DNA of 11,277 nucleotides from Amylibacter sp. (GCA_030625465.1 DAOUQS010000039.1:1-11277), one strand, 5' to 3'. Shown: positions 1 through 6,113, numbered from the stretch's first letter. Program-made: numbers and translations. Notes: generated by a model not told the origin, from the sequence alone.

Positions 1-320
1 ACCCGAAACTTGGGGCGTTCTGTTGCCTTCTGGATCAGTTCCACCAGCTTTTTCATTGCCAGATCACGGTTCATTGCTTGCGAGCGGTGCTTTTCTGCGG
101 TGATGATCAGTGCACCGTCTTTTGTCCATTTACGCCCTGCAAGTGTGCGCAGGCGGTTTTTGACGTAAGGGGTCAGGTTGGGCGAACGCGCGGCTTCAAA
201 CCGTAGCTCTACCGCTGTTGAAACCTTGTTCACATTCTGCCCGCCCGGCCCGGATGAGCGGTGAAAACTTTCGGTGATTTCCCAGTCTTCCAGCAAAATG
301 GTGTCGGTTACATGGATCAT
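1..320 (-). CDS. arfB: Peptidyl-tRNA hydrolase ArfB, ribosome rescue (3' end off window)
   Basis: ArfB (YaeJ) rescues ribosomes stalled on mRNAs without a stop codon: its GGQ loop hydrolyses the peptidyl-tRNA in the P site while a basic C-terminal tail sits in the empty mRNA channel. Reading the minus strand from an ATG at 320-318, 106 residues are visible before the left edge. The diagnostic motif GPGGQNVNKVSTAVELRF lies at residues 24-41, with GGQ at 26-28, and a second conserved patch EKHRSQAMNRD follows. The protein lacks the N-terminal codon-recognition domains of RF1/RF2, because GGQ is only 26 residues from the start, so it is a stand-alone rescue factor and not a canonical release factor. 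E. coli ArfB is 140 residues, so roughly 35 residues, including the basic tail, are outside the window. The start is one base after the stop of the upstream LacI-type gene, implying co-transcription and coupled translation. Confidence 0.93.
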   Translation of the reverse strand, partial: MIHVTDTILLEDWEITESFHRSSGPGGQNVNKVSTAVELRFEAARSPNLTPYVKNRLRTLAGRKWTKDGALIITAEKHRSQAMNRDLAMKKLVELIQKATERPKFR

Positions 321-321
321 A

Positions 322-1326
322 TCAAAGCGTATCGCCAATTTCGATTTTCGGCGCAAAAGTCACTTTTTCATGGCTGCGTTTCTTGTCTGCCGATTGCGCG
401 GCCACAATCATTTTCGCGGCCTTCTCGCCGGTTTCCTTGCGGTATGCATAGGTGGTGGCGGTCAGCGCGGGCAGACCCTCGCGCAGTTCCAACCCGTTGA
501 AGCCTGCCAGTCCCAATTGCCCAGGCACAGCTATATCATTGGCAATGCAATGCATCAAACCACCTGCCGCCAGCAAGTCATTTGAATAATAGATACAGTC
601 CAGCGTCGGGTTTTTGGCAAGTAATTCGCGGGTTACATCCTTACCGATACGCAGGCTTGAGCTGCCAGTGTAAAACGCATGATCCACAATCGACAGGTTT
701 GCTTCCAATAGCGCTTTTTTGAAGCCGTGAAACCGTTTTCCGGCCCTGAAATCCGTGTCAATCTTGGTGCCGATAAAGCCGATATTCTTATAGCCTTTTG
801 CCGCGATCAAAGCACCCATATCGTAGCCGGCTTCTGCGTGTGAAATGCCGATATTCATGTCAACGGGATCACCATCCACGTCCATGATCTCTGCTATCGG
901 GATGCCGGAATTTACCATCATACGGCGTGCCGCATCGGTGTGTTCCAACCCTGCAATGATCAATCCGCTGGGTTGCCATGACAACATTTGCCGGATCACT
1001 GTTTCCTCGGTTTCCAGATTATAGCCGGTCACCCCGAATACAGGTTGTAACTGGGTTTCTTTCAGGATGTTGATGATACCAGTCAGCACTTCGGAAAAAA
1101 CCGAGCTGCTTACGGATGGTACGATCACCCCGATCAGGTTCACGCTGTTAGAAGAGAGTGATCCCGCGATCTGGTTGGGCACATACCCCAGTTTTTTCGC
1201 CGCTTCACGCACGCGGTCGCAGGTGTAGGGTGAGGCTTCGCCTTTGCCGCGCAGAACCCGCGACACGGTCATTTCACTGACCCGTGCCATTTGGGCAATA
1301 TCTTTTAATGTCGGGCGGCGTGTCAT
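322..1326 (-). CDS. LacI/GalR-family transcriptional repressor, GntR (gluconate)-like
   Basis: This is a 334-residue DNA-binding repressor, the usual length for the LacI family. A helix-turn-helix lies at residues 6-25 (TLKDIAQMARVSEMTVSRVL), followed by the hinge-helix region PNQIAGSLS at 50-58. A periplasmic-binding-protein-like effector domain fills the rest, with typical landmarks such as IGVIVPS near 65-71, MLSWQPSGLI and YSNDLLAAGG. From memory these resemble the E. coli gluconate repressor GntR, so a sugar acid is a plausible effector, but no gluconate genes are in the window and the ligand is not established. I chose the ATG at 1326 because AGGA lies 8 bases upstream and the DNA-binding domain begins right after it. 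An in-frame TTG at 1350 would add eight residues without a better ribosome site. The gene sits 1 base before arfB and 73 bases after the yhhQ-family gene, with a promoter candidate in between. Confidence 0.88.
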   Translation of the reverse strand: MTRRPTLKDIAQMARVSEMTVSRVLRGKGEASPYTCDRVREAAKKLGYVPNQIAGSLSSNSVNLIGVIVPSVSSSVFSEVLTGIINILKETQLQPVFGVTGYNLETEETVIRQMLSWQPSGLIIAGLEHTDAARRMMVNSGIPIAEIMDVDGDPVDMNIGISHAEAGYDMGALIAAKGYKNIGFIGTKIDTDFRAGKRFHGFKKALLEANLSIVDHAFYTGSSSLRIGKDVTRELLAKNPTLDCIYYSNDLLAAGGLMHCIANDIAVPGQLGLAGFNGLELREGLPALTATTYAYRKETGEKAAKMIVAAQSADKKRSHEKVTFAPKIEIGDTL

Positions 1327-1351
1327 TGTTTTATCCTGTAGGTGTCCCAAA

Positions 1352-1380
1352 TATATACGGGCAAAACCAAACGACTACAA
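1352..1380 (-). promoter_or_regulatory. Candidate sigma-70 promoter for the LacI-type gene
   Basis: On the minus strand a -35-like TTGTAG (1380-1375) is followed after 17 bases by a -10-like TATATA (1357-1352), placing a start site about 20 bases before the chosen ATG at 1326. The spacing is ideal and the -10 is good, but the -35 matches TTGACA only moderately. It lies in the short gap after the transporter gene, so the repressor and arfB may have their own transcript. Inferred from pattern only. Confidence 0.4.
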
Positions 1381-1399
1381 ATGAAACAGGCCAGACTTA

Positions 1400-2032
1400 T
1401 TAATCCTGCGCTACCGGTTTGCTTGATAGGCGGGAAATCAGTATTTTAAAGGGCAAAAGTGCCACAAGTGACAGGGCAACTTTTACAAACCAATCCGCCA
1501 CGCCAAGGCTGACCCATAGGGGGGCGATCGGGCCTATGCCTAAAACCGGCAACATTTCATTGGCCCATCCGACGTTTGTTGCCGGATCAATAAAGCTAAG
1601 GCTTGCGGAAAATGCGATGGTAAAAAAGATTGCGGTGTCCAAACTTGAACCCACAAGCGTCGAGGCTAAGGGTGCGCGCCACCAAGCACCTTTGCGCATT
1701 TTGTCAAAGACAAAAACGTCTGCCAGCTGTGCCACCAGATAGGCGGTGCCGGAACCGATGGCGATGCGCAGTGTTACCAGCGGGCCAAATTCGCCCATGA
1801 TCTGCGTGCCGATAAACGAACAGGCGATACCGATGACAAAGCCCGCAAACACAACTTTACGCGCGTTTTTAGCCCCGTAAAGACGGTTCATCAGGTCGGT
1901 GACCAGAAAGGCAAACGGATAGGTGAAAGCACCATATGTCAGCCAGTTGCCGTATAGAAATTGCACAAGGATGTTAGAGGCAACAACAATAGTTGCCATG
2001 GCGATAACGCCAAAAATTAAGCCACGGTTCAT
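1400..2032 (-). CDS. yhhQ: YhhQ-family queuosine precursor transporter (VUT/DUF165)
   Basis: This is an integral membrane protein of about 210 residues of the VUT family (COG1738), whose E. coli member YhhQ imports 7-cyano-7-deazaguanine (preQ0) and preQ1 for queuosine synthesis at the tRNA wobble position. The protein is hydrophobic with about six membrane segments. It carries the family-typical motif TDLMNRLYGAKNARKVV near residues 45-61, where an Asp-x-x-Asn-x-x-Tyr-Gly pattern precedes a basic cytoplasmic stretch. Two adjacent ATGs (2035 and 2032) are possible. GGAG at 2042-2039 is only 3 bases before the first and 6 before the second, so I favour 2032. The gene follows the aminotransferase on the same strand with an 83- to 86-base gap that holds a strong inverted repeat. 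That repeat is either a terminator or a regulatory leader. No queuosine synthesis genes are in view, consistent with a salvage role, but this cannot be tested here. Confidence 0.85.
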   Translation of the reverse strand: MNRGLIFGVIAMATIVVASNILVQFLYGNWLTYGAFTYPFAFLVTDLMNRLYGAKNARKVVFAGFVIGIACSFIGTQIMGEFGPLVTLRIAIGSGTAYLVAQLADVFVFDKMRKGAWWRAPLASTLVGSSLDTAIFFTIAFSASLSFIDPATNVGWANEMLPVLGIGPIAPLWVSLGVADWFVKVALSLVALLPFKILISRLSSKPVAQD

Positions 2033-2043
2033 CATAAACTCCG

Positions 2044-2102
2044 TTTTGAAAAGGTAGCGGACACTTTACCCGTAAGGGGATGCGCCCGCATACCTGTCAA
2101 AA
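2044..2102 (-). promoter_or_regulatory. Structured leader/hairpin before the queuosine precursor transporter
   Basis: The gap between the aminotransferase stop and the transporter start contains a long dyad. TTTTGA pairs with TCAAAA (6 bp), AGGTA with TACCT (5 bp) and GCGG with CCGC (4 bp), separated by a one-against-two internal loop and a one-base bulge. They enclose a 25-base loop that holds a small CCC/GGG hairpin. In the minus-strand transcript the 3' arm ends one base before the CGGAG ribosome site, and there is no U-run after the full stem. Four U residues follow the inner 9-bp stem, so a weak intrinsic terminator for the aminotransferase is an alternative reading. Pairing was worked out by eye. 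Confidence 0.45.
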
Positions 2103-2118
2103 TCGGTGATGGCAAGCG

Positions 2119-3303
2119 TTAGCTGATCACGCTGGCAACGGCCTTGGCAATGATCGGTACGTTTTTCCGGTTCAGGCCCGCGATGTTGATGCGGCTGTCA
2201 TCGACCATATAAATTGCATGGGTATCGCGCAGTTCCAGCACTTGATCCTTGGTCAGGCCAAGACGTGAAAACATGCCGCGATGTTCTGCGATAAAACCGA
2301 AACGGTCTGATCCGGTTTCACTGCGCAATGCGTCGGCCAGCAGTTGGCGCAATACTAACATGCCTGAACGCACCTCTTCCAGTTCGGCTTCCCAATCGGC
2401 CCGCAACGCGGGGTCGCTTAGAACCATGGTCACAAGACGTGCGCCGTGGTCGGGTGGAAAGCTGAAATTCTGGCGGTTCATATAGGACAAAGTGCCTTGG
2501 GTGATTTTGGCGGCATCCGCATCGGCAGAGATTGCCAGCACAATGCCTGTGCGTTCGCGGTAGATGCCGAAGTTTTTGGAACAACTTGCCGCGATCATCA
2601 TCTCGTCGAATTTGCTGGCCAGCAGGCGTGTGCCGTAAGCGTCATTGTCCAAACCGTCACCAAAGCCCTGATAGGCGATGTCGATGAACGGGGTCGCGCC
2701 TTTTTCCAGCAACAGGTCGGCAACCTGGTTCCATTGTGTCTGGTTCAGGTTGGCCCCTGTGGGGTTGTGGCAGCAGCCGTGCAACAGCACAGTGTCGCCG
2801 GCTTGCACATTTTGCAGGCTGGCAATCATGCCGGTAAAATCAATTGCGCATGTGTCGTCGTCGAAATAATCGTAAGCTTCAAACTTGATGCCCAGATGTT
2901 TCAGGATCGACAGATGGTTGCCCCATGTCGGGTTGCTGACCCAAACGGTGGTGTCCGGGTTGGCCATTTTGATGGTTTCCAGCACGTTGTGAATGGCGCC
3001 CGTGCCACCCGGTGTGGCGCAGCACGCAAGACGCGCGCGATCAACGCTGTCGGCCAAAACCACATCAGCCATGGCTTTGTGAAAACCCGCATCACCCGGC
3101 AGACTGGTATAGGTCTTGGTATCTTCGGTTTCCCACAGTTGCTTTTCCGCCTTTTTCACCGCACGCATAATCGGTGTATGGCCGCTGGCATCTTTATAAA
3201 CACCCACACCAAGGTCGATTTTTGTGCTGCGTTCATCCGCCCGGAACAAGCCGGACAGCATCAGGATTTTATCTGCGGGAAGCGGTTTAAGATTGTTAAG
3301 CAT
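2119..3303 (-). CDS. Class I aminotransferase (aspartate/aromatic amino acid, AspC/TyrB type)
   Basis: This is a cytosolic PLP-dependent transaminase of about 395 residues, the normal length of the AspC/TyrB group. Counting from the first Met (3306), the expected residues are all visible: Trp128 in NPTWGNH, Asn181 in HNPTG, Asp209 and Tyr212 in FIDIAYQGF, the PLP-binding Lys244 in SCSKNFGIYRERTG, and the substrate carboxylate-binding Arg372 in DDSRINIAGL. The VGVYKD motif near 34-39 is also typical. It should exchange amino groups between aspartate and/or aromatic amino acids and 2-oxoglutarate; the sequence does not let me decide between AspC-like and TyrB-like preference. Two consecutive ATGs exist (3306, 3303). 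AAGG sits 4 and 7 bases upstream respectively, so I favour 3303. The gene starts only 15-18 bases after the mercaptopyruvate sulfurtransferase stop, so the two form an operon. Enzymes of this class can transaminate cysteine to mercaptopyruvate, the substrate of that neighbour. Confidence 0.93.
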   Translation of the reverse strand: MLNNLKPLPADKILMLSGLFRADERSTKIDLGVGVYKDASGHTPIMRAVKKAEKQLWETEDTKTYTSLPGDAGFHKAMADVVLADSVDRARLACCATPGGTGAIHNVLETIKMANPDTTVWVSNPTWGNHLSILKHLGIKFEAYDYFDDDTCAIDFTGMIASLQNVQAGDTVLLHGCCHNPTGANLNQTQWNQVADLLLEKGATPFIDIAYQGFGDGLDNDAYGTRLLASKFDEMMIAASCSKNFGIYRERTGIVLAISADADAAKITQGTLSYMNRQNFSFPPDHGARLVTMVLSDPALRADWEAELEEVRSGMLVLRQLLADALRSETGSDRFGFIAEHRGMFSRLGLTKDQVLELRDTHAIYMVDDSRINIAGLNRKNVPIIAKAVASVIS

Positions 3304-3321
3304 CATGTTTCCTTTTGGGTA

Positions 3322-4170
3322 TTAGCCCTGTTCGATAGGATAGTCGTGAAGTGCGCCCCATTCCGACCAAGAGCCGTCATAAAGTGCGTGATTGTCATGT
3401 CCGATTTTCTGCAAAGCTAATGCAAGCACCGATGCGGTAACGCCGGACCCGCAAGATGTGATAACCGGTTGATCCAGATCAACGCCCTGCGCTTTAAACG
3501 CGGCAGTAAGATCTGCATCGGATTTCAATGTGCCATCTGCGGTCAGCAGGGATTTGAAGAATACGTTCTTAGAATTTGGAATGCGCCCTGCGCGCAATCC
3601 TGCGCGGGGCTCAGGGGCGTCGCCCTTGAAACGGGCAGGCGGACGGGCGTCGATGATCTGGGTGGTTGTTTCGCTTGCGGTTAAAACCTGTGCGGCATCG
3701 CGCACAAGATGGTTTTGGGCTGTTGCCGATAAAGTGCCTGATACGGGCGTAACCGGTGTATTGCTGGTGCTGCGTTCTTCGGCTTTCCATTTGGGCAGGC
3801 CGCCATCCAGAACCGCGATATTATCCAGCCCGAAGTGCTTGAATAGCCACCAGACACGCGCGGCGGAAAACAGGCCGTGGGTGTCATAGACAACAATCTG
3901 GCTGTCATTGGATATGCCCAATTCGGCGACTTGCCGGGCAAACTGCTTTGCCGATGGAACCATATGCGGTAAATCCGATGTGGCATCACTGATCGCGTCA
4001 ATGTCGAAAAATTGTGCGCCTGCAATGTGATCGGCACTGTATTCCGCCAGCGGATCACGCTTTTCGGCAGGCATATGCCACGAGCCGTCCAATATACGCA
4101 GGGCAGGATTTGACAGATTTTCTGCCAGCCAATTTGTTGAGACAAGGATTTTCGGATCGGACTGTGTCAT
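3322..4170 (-). CDS. sseA: 3-mercaptopyruvate sulfurtransferase (two-domain rhodanese)
   Basis: This 282-residue protein has the tandem rhodanese-fold layout of SseA/MST. An inactive N-terminal rhodanese domain (about residues 8-130, with LDGSWHMP and YDTHGLFSAARVWW) is followed by a catalytic C-terminal domain (about 160-278). The active-site loop CGSGVTA begins at Cys240, and this exact loop is typical of mercaptopyruvate rather than thiosulfate sulfurtransferases. The substrate-binding region DARPPARFKGDAPEPR spans about 174-189. It transfers sulfur from 3-mercaptopyruvate to a thiophilic acceptor, leaving pyruvate. I chose the ATG at 4170 because GAAGGG lies 7 bases upstream. An ATG at 4191 has its Shine-Dalgarno-like bases too close and would add seven unconserved residues. 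It is the first gene of an apparent operon with the aminotransferase. Its upstream region carries an inverted repeat and faces a divergent methyltransferase gene. Confidence 0.92.
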   Translation of the reverse strand: MTQSDPKILVSTNWLAENLSNPALRILDGSWHMPAEKRDPLAEYSADHIAGAQFFDIDAISDATSDLPHMVPSAKQFARQVAELGISNDSQIVVYDTHGLFSAARVWWLFKHFGLDNIAVLDGGLPKWKAEERSTSNTPVTPVSGTLSATAQNHLVRDAAQVLTASETTTQIIDARPPARFKGDAPEPRAGLRAGRIPNSKNVFFKSLLTADGTLKSDADLTAAFKAQGVDLDQPVITSCGSGVTASVLALALQKIGHDNHALYDGSWSEWGALHDYPIEQG

Positions 4171-4207
4171 GATCGTACCCTTCAATGACATTCACCTTCA
4201 ATTAGAC

Positions 4208-4248
4208 CTGTCATTCAAAGGATGCAATAGCGATCCTTTTTGCAACAG
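4208..4248. repeat. Inverted repeat upstream of sulfurtransferase; copy 1 of ATCCTTTTTG family
   Basis: A symmetric dyad with layout CTGT-N5-AAAGGAT-N9-ATCCTTT-N5-ACAG lies in the divergent region between the sulfurtransferase and the first methyltransferase. Its right half, ATCCTTTTTGCAA (4233-4245), recurs exactly at 6072-6084. Its first ten bases also recur at 5148-5157. On the minus strand TTGCA occurs twice with an 18-base period (4245 and 4227). The dyad ends 38 bases before the sulfurtransferase ATG, so it could be an operator, or it could be a repeat boundary of the methyltransferase module. Function not determined. Confidence 0.55.
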
Positions 4249-4259
4249 TCTAGCCTACT

Positions 4260-4288
4260 TTCTTCCGAGTAGACGAAAATGCTAAATT
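4260..4288 (+). promoter_or_regulatory. Candidate promoter for the first methyltransferase
   Basis: A -10-like TAAATT (4283-4288) is preceded by TG one base upstream (extended -10 style), and a weak -35-like TTCTTC lies at 4260-4265 with 17-base spacing. A transcript would begin near 4295 and carry AGGAG at 4308-4312, six bases before the ATG at 4319. The -35 is poor, so this is tentative. Confidence 0.33.
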
Positions 4289-4318
4289 TGCCTAGGCTTC
4301 TGCTCTCAGGAGCATGCC

Positions 4319-5128
4319 ATGGATTATTCGGATTTCAGAGAAAGTGAGCGACAAGGCTGGAGTGACCGTGCCCACGTCTATGAACACGCAACTGCGAAAG
4401 CAACAACGCAATCTATACCAGCCTTGCTAGCGGCTGTTTATCCATTCCACGGTGCAAGGCTGTTAGATGTGGGGTGCGGGCCAGGGTATGTGGCGGGAGC
4501 AGCAACTGCCCTGAGTGCTACAGCAAAAGGATTGGATTTCTCGGCAGAAATGGTGGAAGCAGCAAAACTTCGTTTCCCAGAAATTCCTTTTGAGGTTGGT
4601 GATGCCGAAAATCTGACCGATGCCAACTGTACCTATGATGCAGTCGCAAGCAATATTGTACTCTTTCATATTACGAATCCCATGAAGGCGATAAAGGAGG
4701 CATTCCGAGTCCTCAAACCGAACGGCTATTTCGCATTCAGTCAATGGTGTGCGCCGTCAGAGTCAGCGCTTTATGCGGATTTCTTCGGTATCCTGTCAAA
4801 ACATGCTGACATGTCAAAAGCGGAAGCTGCACCTGATGCGTTCACTCTTTCAGATAGGGCAAAGGTTGCCGACATGTTTGAGGAAGCAGGCTTTGAGGAA
4901 TTTATCACAGTTGATGTGCCGAATATACTGAGAGCACCTGCCGCCAACTTCTACGATTTTTTTATGCAATTCGGCGTACGAATCCCGCTTATTTTATCAA
5001 AGCAAGAGGCTGCCGTGCAAAAACGGATTCGACACGAAGTAAATACACACTTCGAAAGATACCGAGTTCAGAACGAAATCCATGTACCGATGCCAAGCAT
5101 GGTGTATTCGGGTAAACGCCCTATCTGA
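4319..5128 (+). CDS. Class I SAM-dependent methyltransferase, substrate unknown
   Basis: This 269-residue protein has a Methyltransf_11/25-type Rossmann fold in its first half. Motif I is LLDVGCGPG (48-56), the acidic residue at the end of strand two is Asp73 in GLDFS, a GDAENL motif follows at 94-99, and LKPNG lies at 132-136. These bind S-adenosylmethionine. The C-terminal half (about 145-269) has no motif I recognise, so the methyl acceptor is unknown. AGGAG six bases before the ATG supports the start. It is the only plus-strand gene between 1 and 7600 in an otherwise minus-strand neighbourhood. It uses codons scarce in the flanking genes, including AGA, AGG, ATA and CTA, which suggests acquisition by transfer. 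It converges on a second, only generically similar methyltransferase and is followed after two bases by a 36-base palindrome. A small-molecule, quinone or lipid methyltransferase are all possible. Confidence 0.85.
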   Translation: MDYSDFRESERQGWSDRAHVYEHATAKATTQSIPALLAAVYPFHGARLLDVGCGPGYVAGAATALSATAKGLDFSAEMVEAAKLRFPEIPFEVGDAENLTDANCTYDAVASNIVLFHITNPMKAIKEAFRVLKPNGYFAFSQWCAPSESALYADFFGILSKHADMSKAEAAPDAFTLSDRAKVADMFEEAGFEEFITVDVPNILRAPAANFYDFFMQFGVRIPLILSKQEAAVQKRIRHEVNTHFERYRVQNEIHVPMPSMVYSGKRPI

Positions 5129-5130
5129 AG

Positions 5131-5166
5131 CAACTGTCTCAAGAAGGATCCTTTTTGAGGCAGTTG
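5131..5166. repeat. 36-base near-perfect palindrome between convergent methyltransferases; copy 2 of ATCCTTTTTG family
   Basis: Eighteen positions on each side pair continuously. Sixteen are Watson-Crick and two (the 7th and 13th from the outside) are G-U wobbles in RNA, with AAGGATCCTT at the centre. It starts two bases after the stop of the first methyltransferase and ends 11 bases from the stop of the second. On neither strand is it followed by a run of T, so it is not a textbook intrinsic terminator, though a hairpin this long could still protect 3' ends or block read-through from both sides. The stretch 5133-5157 matches 6057-6081 at 21 of 25 positions. Confidence 0.7.
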
Positions 5167-5177
5167 AAAATAATAGT

Positions 5178-5987
5178 CTACAGGGTTTTTGCCTGAACCA
5201 GGTGTGTGCTTTGTGGAATAATAAAATTTGCGCCATGACGGCAATCCGACAATGAACTAAAAACTTCGTCGACGATCAAAGCCATCACCTCATCGCCTTT
5301 TTCGGCCACTGCAGCACCCGCTGGGTTTGCCATGATCTGGTTGTGGATTGTGCTTTTTGATGCCGCAAGGGTTCTATCGACAGAAAGTGTTTTCACCGAG
5401 ACATCGCAATAGCCGGCATCGGAAACAAGGTCGCTGATTGCGGCGCCATCATTGTAGGAAAATGGTGCAAGAATTTGTTGTACCGCGCCGTGACCAATAT
5501 GTTTTCCAAGCGAGACCGCAAGCGCTTTGAACAAGACATTAGCACTATCCCAGACAGTAAAAACCAACCGCCCTTCGGGTTTCAGCACGCGTTGCAATTC
5601 CAGCAAGGCCGCTTTTTTATCAGGAAAAAATTGCAAACCTTGCTGACAAATTGCGACCGAGAATGTTGCATCGTTAAACGGGATCTTTGTGATATCGGCT
5701 GTGTGCCATTCGCAAGATCTTGAATAGGGGTCGGATAGGCTCTGCGCGGTTTCAATCATCCCTTTATTTAGATCGACGCCAATTATGCGCGGCTTCGGGC
5801 CAATCTTTTCACGCGCTTTTCTGGCAACAATTCCGGTTCCGCATGCAGCGTCCAGAATAACATCATCATCGAATAGCGGGATACGGTCTAATGTGATTTC
5901 AGCAAGCGGTCCAAAAACGGCAACCACCGAGTTTTTTTCATACTGTTTAGCTGCTTTTTCATTTAGTTGAAAACTGTCTTGGGCCAT
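5178..5987 (-). CDS. Class I SAM-dependent methyltransferase, substrate unknown
   Basis: This 269-residue methyltransferase carries motif I ILDAACGTG (residues 44-52), the ribose-binding acidic residue Asp72 in GVDLN, ADITKIPF at 97-104, the QQGLQFFPD stretch at 115-123 and LKPEG at 135-139. The layout fits the UbiE-like/Methyltransf_11 group, with a C-terminal half that probably shapes the acceptor site and ends in IIPQSTHLVQAK. I chose the second ATG (5987): AGGAG lies 6 bases before it, whereas the ATG at 5993 directly abuts AGGAG with no spacing. It converges with the first methyltransferase, and the two stop codons are 49 bases apart. The two proteins are the same length but share only the fold motifs, so they are not a recent duplication. 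Its upstream region holds a repeat copy also present upstream of the sulfurtransferase. AGA arginine codons appear here too. The acceptor molecule cannot be named. Confidence 0.85.
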   Translation of the reverse strand: MAQDSFQLNEKAAKQYEKNSVVAVFGPLAEITLDRIPLFDDDVILDAACGTGIVARKAREKIGPKPRIIGVDLNKGMIETAQSLSDPYSRSCEWHTADITKIPFNDATFSVAICQQGLQFFPDKKAALLELQRVLKPEGRLVFTVWDSANVLFKALAVSLGKHIGHGAVQQILAPFSYNDGAAISDLVSDAGYCDVSVKTLSVDRTLAASKSTIHNQIMANPAGAAVAEKGDEVMALIVDEVFSSLSDCRHGANFIIPQSTHLVQAKTL

Positions 5988-6056
5988 GTGCATCTCCTGA
6001 TTGCAGTTCTGCTAAAACTATGGACGTCAACTTATACTGTAAGATACAATTACAAT

Positions 6057-6084
6057 ACTGTCTTAAAAACAATCCTTTTTGCAA
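6057..6084. repeat. Copy 3 of ATCCTTTTTG repeat, upstream of the second methyltransferase
   Basis: Bases 6057-6081 match 5133-5157 at 21 of 25 positions, and 6072-6084 is identical over 13 bases to 4233-4245, in the same orientation. It lies 70-97 bases before the start of the second methyltransferase and 30 bases beyond the smpB stop. Unlike the other two copies its dyad is weak (only A5/T5 arms). The neighbouring gap also has a direct repeat ATACTGT at 6034-6040 and 6055-6061, and a CACATA/TATGTG hairpin (6087-6092 with 6106-6111) just after smpB. Confidence 0.5.
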
Positions 6085-6113
6085 TTCACATAATGCGCCC
6101 GAACCTATGTGTC

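Noticed and set aside
1327..1350. Upstream in-frame TTG start for the LacI-type regulator
   Set aside because: The ATG at 1326 has AGGA at proper spacing and the DNA-binding domain begins immediately after; the extension adds nothing conserved.
2039..2102. Calling the transporter leader a known preQ1 riboswitch
   Set aside because: The architecture is suggestive, but the loop sequence and A-rich tail do not fit the preQ1-I consensus well enough by eye, so it is reported only as a candidate.
2446..3420. A 324-codon open frame on the plus strand, opposite the aminotransferase and the end of the sulfurtransferase
   Set aside because: It is antisense to a transaminase with every catalytic residue intact, shows no recognisable domain, and has the Cys/His/Val-rich look of a shadow frame.
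4319..5987. The two methyltransferases as a recent gene duplication
   Set aside because: Equal length is coincidental: outside the SAM-binding motifs the sequences do not align by eye.
4208..6084. A CRISPR array or transposon made of the three ATCCTTTTTG copies
   Set aside because: Spacing is about 920 bases with full genes between copies, there are no cas or transposase genes, and the copies diverge.
6087..6111. CACATA/TATGTG hairpin after smpB as an intrinsic terminator
   Set aside because: The stem is only six AT-rich pairs around a 13-base loop, with no directly following U-run.
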